A stretch of 18,402 bases of DNA from Pavlovales sp. CCMP2436 (Eukaryota > Haptophyta > Pavlovophyceae > Pavlovales), in the NCBI GenBank assembly GCA_026770615.1, contig MU631331.1:423007-441408 (forward strand), read 5' to 3'. The position numbers and the translations under genes are program-made. The first letter of the stretch is position 1; every line of letters starts with the position of its first letter. The notes under the pieces are model-generated. The model did no database searches, was not told where the DNA came from, and worked only from the letters and a program-made list of their open reading frames with translations. Of the stretch, positions 1 through 8,365 are shown in pieces.

Positions 1-136
1 GGGGGGGGGGGTAAAGCGCGTACCCCGTCTGAGTCATTACCCTCGCCTCAGGGAACATTGGGTGTGGTGGCTTCATGGTATCCGCTCGTAGTAATGGAAG
101 TAGTAGCAGAAGCAGCAGTAGGGATCATGCGTACAC

Positions 137-388
137 CTTGACAAGCGCGAGCACCACGAGGTCGGCCATGGAGCTTCGCGTGTCAGCGAAGAGGTCAAAG
201 ATCTTTGGGAAGGCATCGCGCCCGTCGTGCCGTGCGAAGAGCACGACAGCGGCGACCAGCTCAGTTGCGACGAGCGCGAGACTCATGGCGATGAGCCGGC
301 TGAGCTGCGCGCGCGAGCTCAGCGGCGTGAGCTTGTCCGCGGGCGGCGCTGCATTGACGGGTAGTGGCGCGGGCGCGGCCGATGACAT
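137..388 (-). CDS. Probable first exon of a divergent membrane-protein gene (partial)
   Basis: I do not recognise this protein. From an ATG at 388 the frame encodes a Pro/Ala-rich N-terminus (MSSAAPAPLP), then one strongly hydrophobic segment (LIAMSLALVATELVAAVVLF) followed by a charged stretch (ARHDGRDAFPKIFD) and a second moderately hydrophobic stretch (ADLVVLALV). The open frame closes at a TGA at 125-127. However, a good splice donor (AAG then GTGTAC) lies at 135-136, so exon 1 probably ends at 137 and the rest of the gene runs off the left edge of the window. The frame is open upstream to 625, but that part has no conserved look and the 388 start is the first convincing one. The gene would be transcribed away from the glycosyltransferase gene at 740. 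Alternative: a chance ORF in GC-rich DNA. Confidence 0.4.
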
Positions 389-739
389 GCCGGGCTTCGC
401 GATGCACGCTTGCTTTGACAGTGTGCACGTCCGCGGGCTTCGCGATGCCACTTTGAGGTTAAACACGCGCTTTTTAATAATGGAGGTGGCGAGCAGGCCG
501 CCGCCGAGCCATGCCCGCGGCGGCGAGCAGCTGCTGCGGCGAGGAGGCTGCGCGGGTCCACGCGCTCCCCCGCGCATGAGCTTGCCCGCCCGCCCGGCTT
601 GCAAGCACACGCGCGGTGTCGCCAACAGGGGCTGTCGTTTTTTAATCTGCAGTCGGCGATCGCCGCAGACCCACGCTGGGTTCGGCGTGCAAGCGCACTT
701 TAGCGCGCCGGGTTCGGCGCACCTAGGGCTGCGCTCGAT
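389..739. promoter_or_regulatory. Shared upstream region of two divergent genes
   Basis: This 351-bp gap lies between the ATGs of the divergent genes at 388 (minus) and 740 (plus). It contains two T-rich/TTTTTAA tracts (around 471-477 and 638-645). It also has two short direct duplications: a 14-bp GGGCTTCGCGATGC block near 391-404 and 435-448, and a GGGTTCGGCG block near 678 and 708. I see no classical TATA box. Calling it a bidirectional promoter is inference from gene arrangement. Confidence 0.35.
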
Positions 740-3700
740 ATGGAACCGAGGCGACGAGCGCCCCGGCAGGGGTCCTGGCAGCCCGACCGCATCCCGCGCC
801 GGCCGGGCGCGGTGCTCCGCAGGCTGCTCAAGCGGCTGTCGATCGGCAAGGTGGTGGCGGTAGTCGCCTGCGTCGCGCTGCTCACGGTCTACATGCAGGT
901 CAGCGCGCTACGCAACCACGTGGCCGAGTCGGCCGCGCGTTCACTCAACCTGCTCCGACGCTCCTACTCGCTGCACCCCGCCTCGTGCCCGGCGGTCGAG
1001 CCCGAGGCCGGGTCACCACTCGCGCGGAACGGGAGCCAGCTGCCGATGAGCTGGGTGCTCCGCCGCCAGCGCGTCTTCACTGCGCTCGAGAGCACGCGCT
1101 CGGCGCTCGACGAAATCGTGTGGACGGTGCAGGCCTCCTCCTCGTCGGGCGCGGCGCGCGGCGAGCCGCCGGCCGACGGTACCTCCGCAAGCGCGTCTGT
1201 GACGGCCATCGGGTTGCACGACGAGCCGTGGACCGTCTGCCGGCAGGCGCGCGCGCTCCTCTCGCAGCGACCGCCACCCGGGTCAATCTGGCTCGTCACT
1301 TTTGCGCCACCGATGCGCGCGCCGCGCGCCGAGCCGGCCGCACGCCTCGCAGTACGCACGGCCGCCGCGGCGCACGCCGAGGCGAAGCGCGCGCCGGGCG
1401 CGATCTCGGCCATCCGACTGCCCGCGGAGCTGCGCGCATACGCGCACCTGCAGCTCGCGCTGCAGGTGAAGACGGAGTACGTGGTCGTGCTCGAGCCCAC
1501 GGCACTGCCTAGCCAGTACTTCATCCGGACCGCGCTCGCGCTCGCCTCGCACGCGCGCGCGTCGGGCGATGCTCCCGCGCTGCTCGGCGAAGCGGGCTGT
1601 GTGGTGCTGCCCACCGCCGAGCTCCGTACCATCAGCCAGGGGCAGGACCTCGGCCCACGCAGCGGCGCAGACGGCGGCTGGGCGCGACGCGGCGGCCAAG
1701 CGCACGCCGACGGGCAGTACGGCCACCTGTGTGCGCCCGACCCCATGTCGGGCCTGCTGATCGAGCGGCCGGTGCACGTGGACTACCTCGACGGCTTTGC
1801 CTTCCTGCACACCTCGTGGGCCAAGCTCGTGCTCGCTGCCGAGCCGCCGGCCGACGCGACACCCGCGTCGGTCTTCCTCGGGATGAGCGACACGCTGCGC
1901 CGCGTGCTCGGCGTGCGCTCCGTGCTGCTGCCCGCCTCGCTCGACGCGCCGGGTGCGCGCGCGCCCACGCCGCGCGGCGCGCTCAAATGGCCGGCGCACG
2001 CGCTGGGCGAGCCCGCCGACGACGCGGCCGTCGTGCGCGCGCTGCGCGCGGGGATGCAGCCGGTTGCGCTCGACCGCGACGGGCACATGCGCTCCAAGGC
2101 CGACGCCTCGCGCACAACGCCTGGCGCGTTCGGCGGTGGCGGCAGCGCGCGCGTGCTGGCGGGCGCGACGCCGGCCGAGCGCTGGCTGCTCGTCGCGGCC
2201 GACCACGCGGCTGCGCGCGCGCTCGGCCGCGCGCTCGGTCCGCTGTGTGCCGCGGGGCCCGCCGGCGGCGACGGCGCGGCAGAGGGCGAGGCCGAGGGCG
2301 GCGCGCCGCGCGCGCTGATCCGGTGCGACGTGGTGGTGGCGGACGAGTCGGGCGCGGACACCTACTTCGCGCACGTTTCGCCCGAGGGCGGGCCGCCGGC
2401 GCTGCGCGACCTCTCCGGCGCGGGCGACTTGCGCTGGGGGCGCGCCTTTTCGGCGGCGGAGGGGTGGAGCGCCGGCGTCGAGCGGCGCGACGACGCGACG
2501 CGTGCGCGGCGGCTCACGCGCGTGCTCGTGTACCTGCGCGAGGCGGTGCGCCCCACGCTGGTGGTCGCGGCCGTCGGCCAGCGCGCCAAGAGCGCCGTGG
2601 GCGACGCAGGGCCGCCGGGCGCGGTCGAGATTGCGCTGCGCGCGGCCTTTAGCGGCGAGATGCGCGACTCGGCACTCACCTCGCCCGCGTTCGCCGGGAT
2701 CGTCGCGTGGGACTTGGCCGGCGCGCCGGCGCGCGCGGAGGGCGGCGTGCTGGGCGCCGTCGACGCGGGCGGCGGCAGCGGTGGCGAGGGCGGCGGCGCC
2801 AGCGTCGGCGCCGGCGGGGAGGACGGCGGCGACGGCGGCGGCGCGGCCGACGCGCCGACAGGAGAGGCGGAGCGCACGGAGACCGTCGGCGCGCGCTCGC
2901 GCACGCGGCTGCCCGTGGTGCTGCCCGTTGAGCAGCTGCCGAGCGCCGAGTGGATCGGCACGCTGCCGCCGAGCGCGCTTGCGCACTGGCACGTGCCGCG
3001 CGTCACGATCGTGGTGATCACGTGGCGCAGGCCGCAGTCGCTCAAGCGGCTGTGCACGGCGCTGGCGACGGCCGACTACCTGGGCGACACGGTGGCGCTC
3101 AAGTTTGCGATGGACGCGGGCGCCGACATCGAGACGCGCCGCTTCGTCTCGGGGTTCAAGTGGCCGCACGGGCCCAAGTCGGCGACGGTGCGCGTCAAGC
3201 ACGCCGGCCTCGCCGTCGCCGTCGTCGAATCGTGGCAGCCATCGAGCGACGACGAGTACGCGGTGTTGCTCGAGGACGACATCGAGGTGGCGCCCTCCTT
3301 CTACACGTGGCTAAAGTACGCGCTGCTCATGTACCGGCACGGCGACGAAGCGGCGCGCGAGCAACGGATGATCGGCATCTCGCTCTACACGCCGCGGCTC
3401 GTCGAGGTGGTGCGGCCGCGGCGCAGGCTGGACCTGTACGCGCAGCTGGGCGGGAGGGCCTTTTTGCAGCAGCTGCCTTGCTCGTGGGGCGCGCTCTTCT
3501 TCCCCGAACACTGGCGCGTGTTCCGAGACTACGTGCTCCACCGCATGTCACAGGAGGCGTCTGCCTCTGTCATGATCCCCGGCAGCGTCGTCGACGGCTG
3601 GAAGGGCTCGTGGAAGAAGTTCCTGATCGAGCTCATGTACCGGCGCGCGCAGTGGATGCTCTACCCCAACTTTAAGAACCAGACCTCCTTCTCGACCAAC

Positions 3701-3955
3701 CACCTGGAGGCGGGCGAGCACATCGGCGCCAAGGAGAACGCGCTCGCGCACTCGGCCGCCGACTTCACCGTGCCGCTGCTGGGCCGCGACTTTGTCCACC
3801 AGATGCCCGGCCGCTCGCTCGAACGCCTTGCCGCGCAGCTTGTGCGACTCGACCTCTTCAGCGAACGCACGACAGACGACGAGGCCGTCTTCAGGGGGCT
3901 CGACCTGCTCAAGACCTCATCGGCGAGTGGGGGGTCTGACGAGCGGGGGTCCTGA
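740..3955 (+). CDS. Type II membrane glycosyltransferase-like protein (GT-A fold, GT2/GT13-like)
   Basis: Uninterrupted 1071-codon ORF, intronless. The N-terminus is Arg/Pro-rich and cytosolic in character, followed by one membrane segment at about residues 38-52. This is the signal-anchor layout of Golgi glycosyltransferases. The C-terminal catalytic-like domain starts at about residue 752 with VPRVTIVVITWRRP, the first beta strand of a GT-A nucleotide-sugar fold. It continues to LLEDDIEVAPSFYTW, where E845-D846-D847 is the expected metal/nucleotide-sugar DXD-type motif, much like the EDD of GlcNAc-transferase I. After that come a CSWGALFFPEHWR block and a conserved-looking tail to about residue 1050. 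An N-terminal region (about 183-400: SIWLVTF, EYVVVLEPT, YLDGFAFLH) resembles a degenerate second GT-A domain with LEP in place of the acidic triad. A Gly/Ala/Asp low-complexity linker occupies about 674-707. Donor and acceptor sugars cannot be read from the sequence. Confidence 0.82.
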   Translation: MEPRRRAPRQGSWQPDRIPRRPGAVLRRLLKRLSIGKVVAVVACVALLTVYMQVSALRNHVAESAARSLNLLRRSYSLHPASCPAVEPEAGSPLARNGSQLPMSWVLRRQRVFTALESTRSALDEIVWTVQASSSSGAARGEPPADGTSASASVTAIGLHDEPWTVCRQARALLSQRPPPGSIWLVTFAPPMRAPRAEPAARLAVRTAAAAHAEAKRAPGAISAIRLPAELRAYAHLQLALQVKTEYVVVLEPTALPSQYFIRTALALASHARASGDAPALLGEAGCVVLPTAELRTISQGQDLGPRSGADGGWARRGGQAHADGQYGHLCAPDPMSGLLIERPVHVDYLDGFAFLHTSWAKLVLAAEPPADATPASVFLGMSDTLRRVLGVRSVLLPASLDAPGARAPTPRGALKWPAHALGEPADDAAVVRALRAGMQPVALDRDGHMRSKADASRTTPGAFGGGGSARVLAGATPAERWLLVAADHAAARALGRALGPLCAAGPAGGDGAAEGEAEGGAPRALIRCDVVVADESGADTYFAHVSPEGGPPALRDLSGAGDLRWGRAFSAAEGWSAGVERRDDATRARRLTRVLVYLREAVRPTLVVAAVGQRAKSAVGDAGPPGAVEIALRAAFSGEMRDSALTSPAFAGIVAWDLAGAPARAEGGVLGAVDAGGGSGGEGGGASVGAGGEDGGDGGGAADAPTGEAERTETVGARSRTRLPVVLPVEQLPSAEWIGTLPPSALAHWHVPRVTIVVITWRRPQSLKRLCTALATADYLGDTVALKFAMDAGADIETRRFVSGFKWPHGPKSATVRVKHAGLAVAVVESWQPSSDDEYAVLLEDDIEVAPSFYTWLKYALLMYRHGDEAAREQRMIGISLYTPRLVEVVRPRRRLDLYAQLGGRAFLQQLPCSWGALFFPEHWRVFRDYVLHRMSQEASASVMIPGSVVDGWKGSWKKFLIELMYRRAQWMLYPNFKNQTSFSTNHLEAGEHIGAKENALAHSAADFTVPLLGRDFVHQMPGRSLERLAAQLVRLDLFSERTTDDEAVFRGLDLLKTSSASGGSDERGS

Positions 3956-4103
3956 CGATTGGCCACGGCCAGCGGTCCGTTGCGAGCTGAGAGCGCGTTG
4001 GATCTTAATATAACTTTCTATCTTTATAACTAACTTTACTTCCCTAAAGTTGTGTGCGGATAGAAGATTGACCGCTTGATGATGTTCGGCCTCCTCCTGC
4101 GCA

Positions 4104-4199
4104 CGGTATGGAGTTCCCGAGCACCTCGTCCAACTCATTCGCATGCTGCGCACAGACCTGACTGTGCGGATGGCGGTGGGCGAGGTGGAGGTGGAGATG
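4104..4199 (+). pseudogene. LINE reverse-transcriptase fragment, upstream piece
   Basis: Reading the frame from TAT at 4107 gives YGVPEHLVQLIRMLRTDLTV and then RMAVGEVEVEM. This is the block just before the palm domain of non-LTR reverse transcriptases (family pattern: yGVP..lv.li..l......v). No LINE coding is visible upstream of about 4100, so the copy is 5'-truncated, as is common for target-primed retrotransposition. The frame is cut at 4199 by the hAT transposon and resumes at 8366 in the same frame as ...VEM|PRTVGVKPGD. It lies about 150 bp downstream of the stop of the glycosyltransferase gene. This is a fragment and not a functional gene. Confidence 0.72.
4192..4199. repeat. Target-site duplication, left copy
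   Basis: TGGAGATG at 4192-4199 is repeated exactly at 8366-8373. Eight base pairs is the characteristic target duplication of the hAT superfamily. Identity extends by one base on each side (GTGGAGATGC at 4191-4200 and 8365-8374). The 8-bp reading is preferred because it leaves both element ends starting with the same base in the terminal repeat. Confidence 0.8.
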
Positions 4200-4214
4200 C
4201 TATGTTGTAGTCTT
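4200..4214 (+). repeat. Left terminal inverted repeat of the hAT element
   Basis: CTATGTTGTAGTCTT. It pairs with the right terminus at 8351-8365 with 13 of 15 matches; the mismatches are at positions 3 and 10 of the repeat. Confidence 0.8.
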
Positions 4215-4223
4215 TTATGTGAT

Positions 4224-4349
4224 TGACCGGTCATGACCGAAGGTCCGTCAGGCCTGACCGAAGATCCGTCAGATCTATATAATTTTCACCGATACATTTT
4301 GACCGGTGGCTTTTTACCGGTGACCGGTCAAATAGGTCCGGTGACCGGT
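4224..4349 (+). repeat. Left subterminal iterons (GACCGGT and TGACCGAAGATCCGTCAG motifs)
   Basis: GACCGGT occurs at 4225-4231, 4301-4307, 4322-4328 and 4343-4349. A longer motif, TGACCGAAGATCCGTCAG, occurs at 4255-4272, with a variant at 4234-4252. The same motifs recur near the right end of the element. hAT transposases such as Ac are known to bind short subterminal repeats, so these are candidate transposase-binding sites (inference). Both motifs are in direct orientation at the two ends. Confidence 0.65.
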
Positions 4350-4351
4350 GC

Positions 4352-4370
4352 TATATATATATATATATAT
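4352..4370. repeat. TA dinucleotide microsatellite
   Basis: Uninterrupted alternating TA run just inside the left iterons of the hAT element. Confidence 0.9.
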
Positions 4371-4529
4371 GTGTTTTACCTGTATGAGACAATAGACATG
4401 TTTATGTATAGCAATTTAGATTGATATATGATTATATATATCGCAAGCTTTTAGATTGATCAAGGACAATTTTATCACATCTGACTTAGAACTACCATTA
4501 TCTATGGCTTACAGGCCTAGACCCAGTGC

Positions 4530-4582
4530 ATATATATATGGATATATATATCCATATATCCATATATATCCATATATATATA
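4530..4582. repeat. ATATCC/TA microsatellite
   Basis: A run of TATATA interrupted by regularly spaced GG or CC (ATATATCC-like units). It lies between the left end of the hAT element and the transposase stop codon, so it is 3' flank for the gene. The run is nearly self-complementary and could extrude as a cruciform. Confidence 0.85.
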
Positions 4583-5108
4583 CACTCAGCCCCGAGACCC
4601 TGCGCCCCGACCCGGTTGGGCCGGTCCTGGTCGCGCCTCGCTCGCACCGACGACGCGCCCCACGGCTGCGGCCGCCCTACTGGCCCCACCGACTCCAGCA
4701 GCTCCGGCGCCTGCGCGGCCTCGCCATCCTTCACGCCCGCTGACACTTAGCCCCTCGCTCGGCCCCGCGCCTGGCTCTTGCCTCTGCGCCCGCGCCCCGC
4801 GCCCGGCCGCCACACCCTGTGCCCAGCCCCCGAGTCCTGCGCCTCGTGCCCCTCGATGCCAGTAGGTTCGTCGTCCTCGCCCTCGCCCTCGCCGACACTC
4901 GCGATTGCCGCAGCCGCGCGCCGCGCGGCCACGGCAGCCGCCGGGTCTTTCCTCACCGCCACCCACGAGCGCGTGCGGCCGTAGTCGGCAGCGAGAAGCT
5001 TCTGTGTCCAAATGTGCCCGGTAGTCGAGCCCACCTCGTCGGGGTACCAGACTTGGTAATCCGCCTCGATGCCACGCCGTTTGCCCTTGAAGTTGCCGAG
5101 CGCCCAGC

Positions 5109-5191
5109 CTGCGTACAAAAGTGGGTCACAGCTGTGTTTGAGCGGAGGGAGATGCGCGAACGCAGGACGAGAAGAAAAAGGGTCAGCACAC
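5109..5191 (-). other. Intron 2 of the hAT transposase gene (83 bp)
   Basis: Donor ACAG|GTGTGCTG at 5190-5191 and acceptor TTTTGTACGCAG|GCTGG at 5109-5110. Splicing gives KIMHIFTTGWALGNFKGKRR, and the frame then stays open to a TAG at 4747-4749. The acceptor has a clear T-rich tract. Confidence 0.75.
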
Positions 5192-6088
5192 CTGTCGTGA
5201 AGATGTGCATGATCTTAACGTCGGGCGCGCCAAGGCCAGCCTTGTCGAACGTGGGCATAGCATCGATCGTCAGCCAGCCGGGCGTGCCGTCGAAGGCGCC
5301 GACTTGCGCGAAGAGCGCCTCTAGAGCGCCCTCCTCCTCCTCGTCGTCGTCGCCAGTTTCGTTGCCGCCTGCTGGCGCGTTGCCTGCCTGCTCGTCCTCC
5401 TCCTCGCCAGAGCTCCCCCCAGACGACTCGAGCATTTCGATTGCGCGCCGCGAAATGGCACGCGCGTTGCGCTTGCACGGGCGCAGCCCAGAGAATAACT
5501 TGGAGGGGTTGCGCCTGGCGCTGCTCGAGAAGAGCTGCAGAGCCTCACCGATGAGCTGGTCGAAGATACCCTTACGCGACGAAAGCGCGGGCCTGTTGAG
5601 CTTGATCTCCTGCAGGTCGCACGCCATGGCGACCTTCATGCGGTTGCGCAGCTTGGTCTTGATCTGGCCGAGCGTGGAGATGCCGCGCTCGGCGCAGGAG
5701 GTGGTGAGCGCCTGCACGAGGCCGAGGGTGCACAGCTCGCACAAGTCAGTCAGGTCATAGGTCGCACGGCGTGCGTAGAGATGTGCCCACGCGATCTCGT
5801 CGGTCACCTCCTTGCGCTCGTGCTCCGGGGCGGACGCAGCGCTCCCGCGTAGCTGCACGATGAGGCTCTTGGCGCGCCCGAACTGCTCGCGCACCTGCGC
5901 CGCGCGCACAATCGGCGTGAACGACTTGCCGCCAGGGGAGAAGAGAGGCTTGCCGTAGTGCTCAAGTAGCACCTCGAGCTGGGGGCACCGTACTCGCCAA
6001 TGACGGTGTATTCGATGTCCGTCTCGCCCAGGTTGATGGCGGGCAGCTCGCCCATGTCGCGACACTCGAAAGCCTCAAGGAAGGCATC

Positions 6089-6207
6089 CTGCATGGAGTT
6101 ATCAGAAAGGGGGCAGCGCGCAGGGTAACTCTGTTAGCCAGCAGGCAGGCGCGCAGGGTAGTGAGGCACGCGCGCAGCGCAGGGCGAGGCTCGCGCGCGC
6201 ATCGCAC
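6089..6207 (-). other. Intron 1 of the hAT transposase gene (119 bp)
   Basis: Donor CGG|GTGCGATG at 6206-6207 and acceptor ATGCAG|GATGCC at 6089-6090. It is phase 0. Splicing joins DALSTRFPR to DAFLEAFECRDMGELP, which restores the expected hAT order before the EYG...LEVLLEHYG block. The unspliced frame reads an Arg/Leu-rich non-conserved stretch. Confidence 0.72.
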
Positions 6208-8025
6208 CCGCGGGAAGCGAGTGGAGAGCGCATCAATGTGCGACTTGGCGTAGGTCCGCATCACGCGCTGCATACTCTCCCATTCCTCTAAGTCGAACAC
6301 GGTCTGGCGCTCGTAGATGTTGAGCACACCCCTGCGAGTTGAAGCCGAGGCGGCAGCGGCGGCGGCGAGGAGCGGCGCCTTGAGCCTCTGTATGCGGATG
6401 CCGCCCGGGAACTTGTCGGCGGGCATGCCGAGGTAGGTCGCGGCGAGGCCATCCTGCGTCGCCTTCACTGCGGCGCGCATCAGCTTGTACTTGAGGTGGT
6501 CAACCTGTAGCATCTTGCTGAGCAGGCAGAGCTTCTCCGTGATGTCGGCGAAGTAGGTGGCGATGACGATGAAGCGCGCGCGCATGATGAGGTTGAGACG
6601 CTCCTGGTCACGCTCCTCCTCGTACTCTAAAGCTAGCGCGAGGATGCTCTGGTGCACCCCGTTGGCCATCTGGAAGCACGTAAACCAGTGCGTGATGCAG
6701 CCGTGGGTGAGCCAGCCAACGCGGAGGCCGTACTTCTACTGGAAGGCGGCCAGCACGCGGATGCGCTTGCACGAGCGGTTGTGGTCGGAGACGATGGCGT
6801 TCATGTCGCGCTCCGTGTCTGCTACCATCGTGTTCTGCTCGAACGGCGACGCGCTCTCCACTGTGTCACCGCAGGCCAGCGCCTGCCTGTGCGCGACGTC
6901 GTGGTGGTTTTTCATGAAGGGCTTGAGGCGGGTGAGCTGCACGCCGACACCGTTGAGCTCGCCCGTCATGACCGACGCGCCGTCGGACCCGGAGCTCGCC
7001 CAGCGGCCGAGCTCGAGCCGCGACTCCTCGATGTTGTGCACGAGTGCGGTGACGAGCGAGTCCGTGTCCTTGCCAGTCAGCTCGAGCAGCGAGTGGAAGA
7101 CGGAGACGACGGTGCCGTCCGGTTTGACGAATTTGATGTAGACGATGAGGACCGAAGTCCAGCCGATGTCCATGCCCTCGTCGAACATGAGGCCGAACGC
7201 GGTGGACGAGCGGATGAGAGTGAGGTGCCATTTGCGCGAGATCTCCGCGAGGCAGTGGACGATCGCCGACATAGCGTATCTGCTGCGGTAGACCTTAGAG
7301 ACCTTCACGCCCAGCGACTCGACGTGGTTGGCGAGCGAAGCGAACTTGATATTCGGCACCAGCTCCTTAGAGAGCCAGTACGCGTTCTTGATTAGTACTA
7401 CGAGCCCGTCGGACTCGAGGCTGATCTGCTTGGTCAGCGAGGCCGAGAAATCCTCCGCGAGCTTGGTGCTGTTGATCAGCTTGAAAAGCGCGTCACCGTG
7501 GCCATCGGACTCACCGTAGCACTCGCGCTCCTTGACGCGCTCGAGGCGGATGCTCTTGCAGCCGACGACGAAGTTGCACCTCGGATGCTTGAGGTTGAAG
7601 CGGATGCACGCGTCGCAGAACATGCAGTTGATTGACGGGTCGTAGCGGAGCCACAGCTTGCGATTGGCTTTGACGCCCTCCTCCGACGTGATCCACTTCT
7701 TGCCGAACGCGCGCTTGTCCTCGAGCTCGCCCCGCTCGCCATGCTTCGACTTATTGGCAGACGACGCGAGCGCCTCGCTGCGCGGGAGCGCAGTCACGGA
7801 CGCGGCCACCTTCAACTCGCCAGCCGCGTTGAATGCCAGCGTCAGCTTGAGCGCCACACGCGAGGGGGGCTGGACGCGCGCCGGCATAGTTGCGGCCAGG
7901 GACGAGTCCACGATCATCGGGTCGGACGACGAAGCGCCTGCTGCGACAGGCGTGGACGCAGGCGCACGCCCGAGCCACCCGGAGAGCGAACCCTGCTTCG
8001 TCTTCGAAGCTAACATCCTCCGCAA

Positions 8026-8220
8026 GCGCGTAGGCCGCGCGAGCGCGTAGGCCGCGCGAGCGCGTAGGCCGCGCGAGCGCGTAGGCCGCGAGCGCGCGTA
8101 GGCCGCGTGCGCGCGTAGGCCGCCGGCCGCCAGCGTAAGGTACCCGCGCGAGCGCGTAGGCCGCGAGCGCGCGTAGACCGCGAGCGCGCGTAGGCCGCCG
8201 GCCGCGAGCGTAAGGTACCC
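8026..8220. repeat. GC-rich minisatellite upstream of the transposase start
   Basis: Tandem variants of a 17-bp unit (GCGTAGGCCGCGCGAGC and relatives). They are overlaid by a higher-order 75-bp duplication marked by TAAGGTACCC at 8136-8145 and 8211-8220. The 75-bp period is divisible by three, so on the minus strand it would encode a 25-residue repeat if translation began at the ATG at 8250. I favour the downstream ATG at 8016. Confidence 0.85.
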
Positions 8221-8277
8221 GAGCTGAGAAGTAACTAACTTGGCGATCATATTTAATTTTTTTATTCGAATAAAATT

Positions 8278-8341
8278 TGACCGGCTGTGACCGAAGATCC
8301 GTCAGGTCTGAGTTATTTTGACCGGTGATATGACCGAAGAT
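8278..8341 (+). repeat. Right subterminal iterons of the hAT element
   Basis: Contains TGACCGAAGATCCGTCAG at 8288-8305, a partial copy (TGACCGAAGAT) at 8331-8341, GACCGGT at 8320-8326 and GACCGGC at 8279-8285. These are in the same orientation as the left-end copies, so they are direct and not inverted relative to the left end. Confidence 0.65.
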
Positions 8342-8350
8342 TTTTGGAGG

Positions 8351-8365
8351 AAGACGACAACACAG
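8351..8365 (-). repeat. Right terminal inverted repeat of the hAT element
   Basis: Read inward on the minus strand it is CTGTGTTGTCGTCTT, matching 13 of 15 bases of the left terminus. The target duplication TGGAGATG follows at 8366-8373. Confidence 0.8.

Larger units (their letters stand above)
4747..8016 (-). pseudogene. hAT-family transposase gene with zinc-finger N-terminus, three exons, two lesions
   Basis: Exons 8016-6208, 6088-5192 and 5108-4747 join in frame through two GT-AG introns, for about 1022 codons. The chosen start (MLASKTKQGSLSGWLG) is typical of zinc-finger hAT proteins; the next ATG upstream (8250) would add minisatellite-encoded Arg repeats. Order of features: a degenerate TTF/BED-like finger (WLRY ... 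CMFCDAC ... FVVGC), the RNase-H-like core beginning LMFDEGMDIG with the acidic residue, SDGASVM and the HxxAHRQAL block, an acidic stretch (DDDEEEE), and the C-terminal dimerisation block (TTSCAERGISTLGQIKTKLR). Two lesions are present: an in-frame TAG at 6736-6738 and a one-base deletion in a five-G run at 5981-5985, where the frame changes between EYGAP and LEVLLEHYG. The closest family by eye is the ZNF862/KIAA1586-type hAT group. The acidic cluster lies after the dimerisation block in translation. Confidence 0.82.
4200..8365 (-). mobile_element. Complete hAT-superfamily DNA transposon (4166 bp) inserted in a LINE
   Basis: The ends are defined by 15-bp imperfect terminal inverted repeats: CTATGTTGTAGTCTT on the left and CTGTGTTGTCGTCTT read inward from the right, 13 of 15 identical. 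An 8-bp direct duplication, TGGAGATG, lies immediately outside. Inside are one transposase gene on the minus strand (8016 to 4747), repeated GACCGGT and TGACCGAAGATCCGTCAG motifs near both ends, two AT microsatellites on the 3' side of the gene, and a GC minisatellite on the 5' side. Deleting the element and one duplication restores a continuous LINE reverse-transcriptase frame, which independently confirms the boundaries. The transposase reading frame is damaged, so this copy is probably non-autonomous now. Confidence 0.88.

Noticed and set aside
1..10. Poly-G run at the window start
   Set aside because: Possibly an assembly edge or a pyrimidine tract on the minus strand; nothing more can be said.
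75..863. Plus-strand 262-codon ORF at the left edge
   Set aside because: Low-complexity Ser/Arg/Ala translation, overlaps the better minus-strand frame and the start of the glycosyltransferase gene; no family signal.
4191..4200. 10-bp target duplication (GTGGAGATGC), suggesting a Mutator-type element
   Set aside because: The outer bases fit as the terminal base of the inverted repeats and a matching flank; with an 8-bp duplication both ends start with C, and the transposase is clearly hAT-like.
8005..8016. PCNA-interaction (PIP) box reading of the transposase N-terminus (QGSLSGWL)
   Set aside because: The spacing fits, but W-L replaces the two aromatic residues; too weak to claim.
8026..8220. 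Possible CRISPR array
   Set aside because: Repeats are contiguous 17-bp variants without unique spacers in a eukaryotic context; it is a minisatellite.
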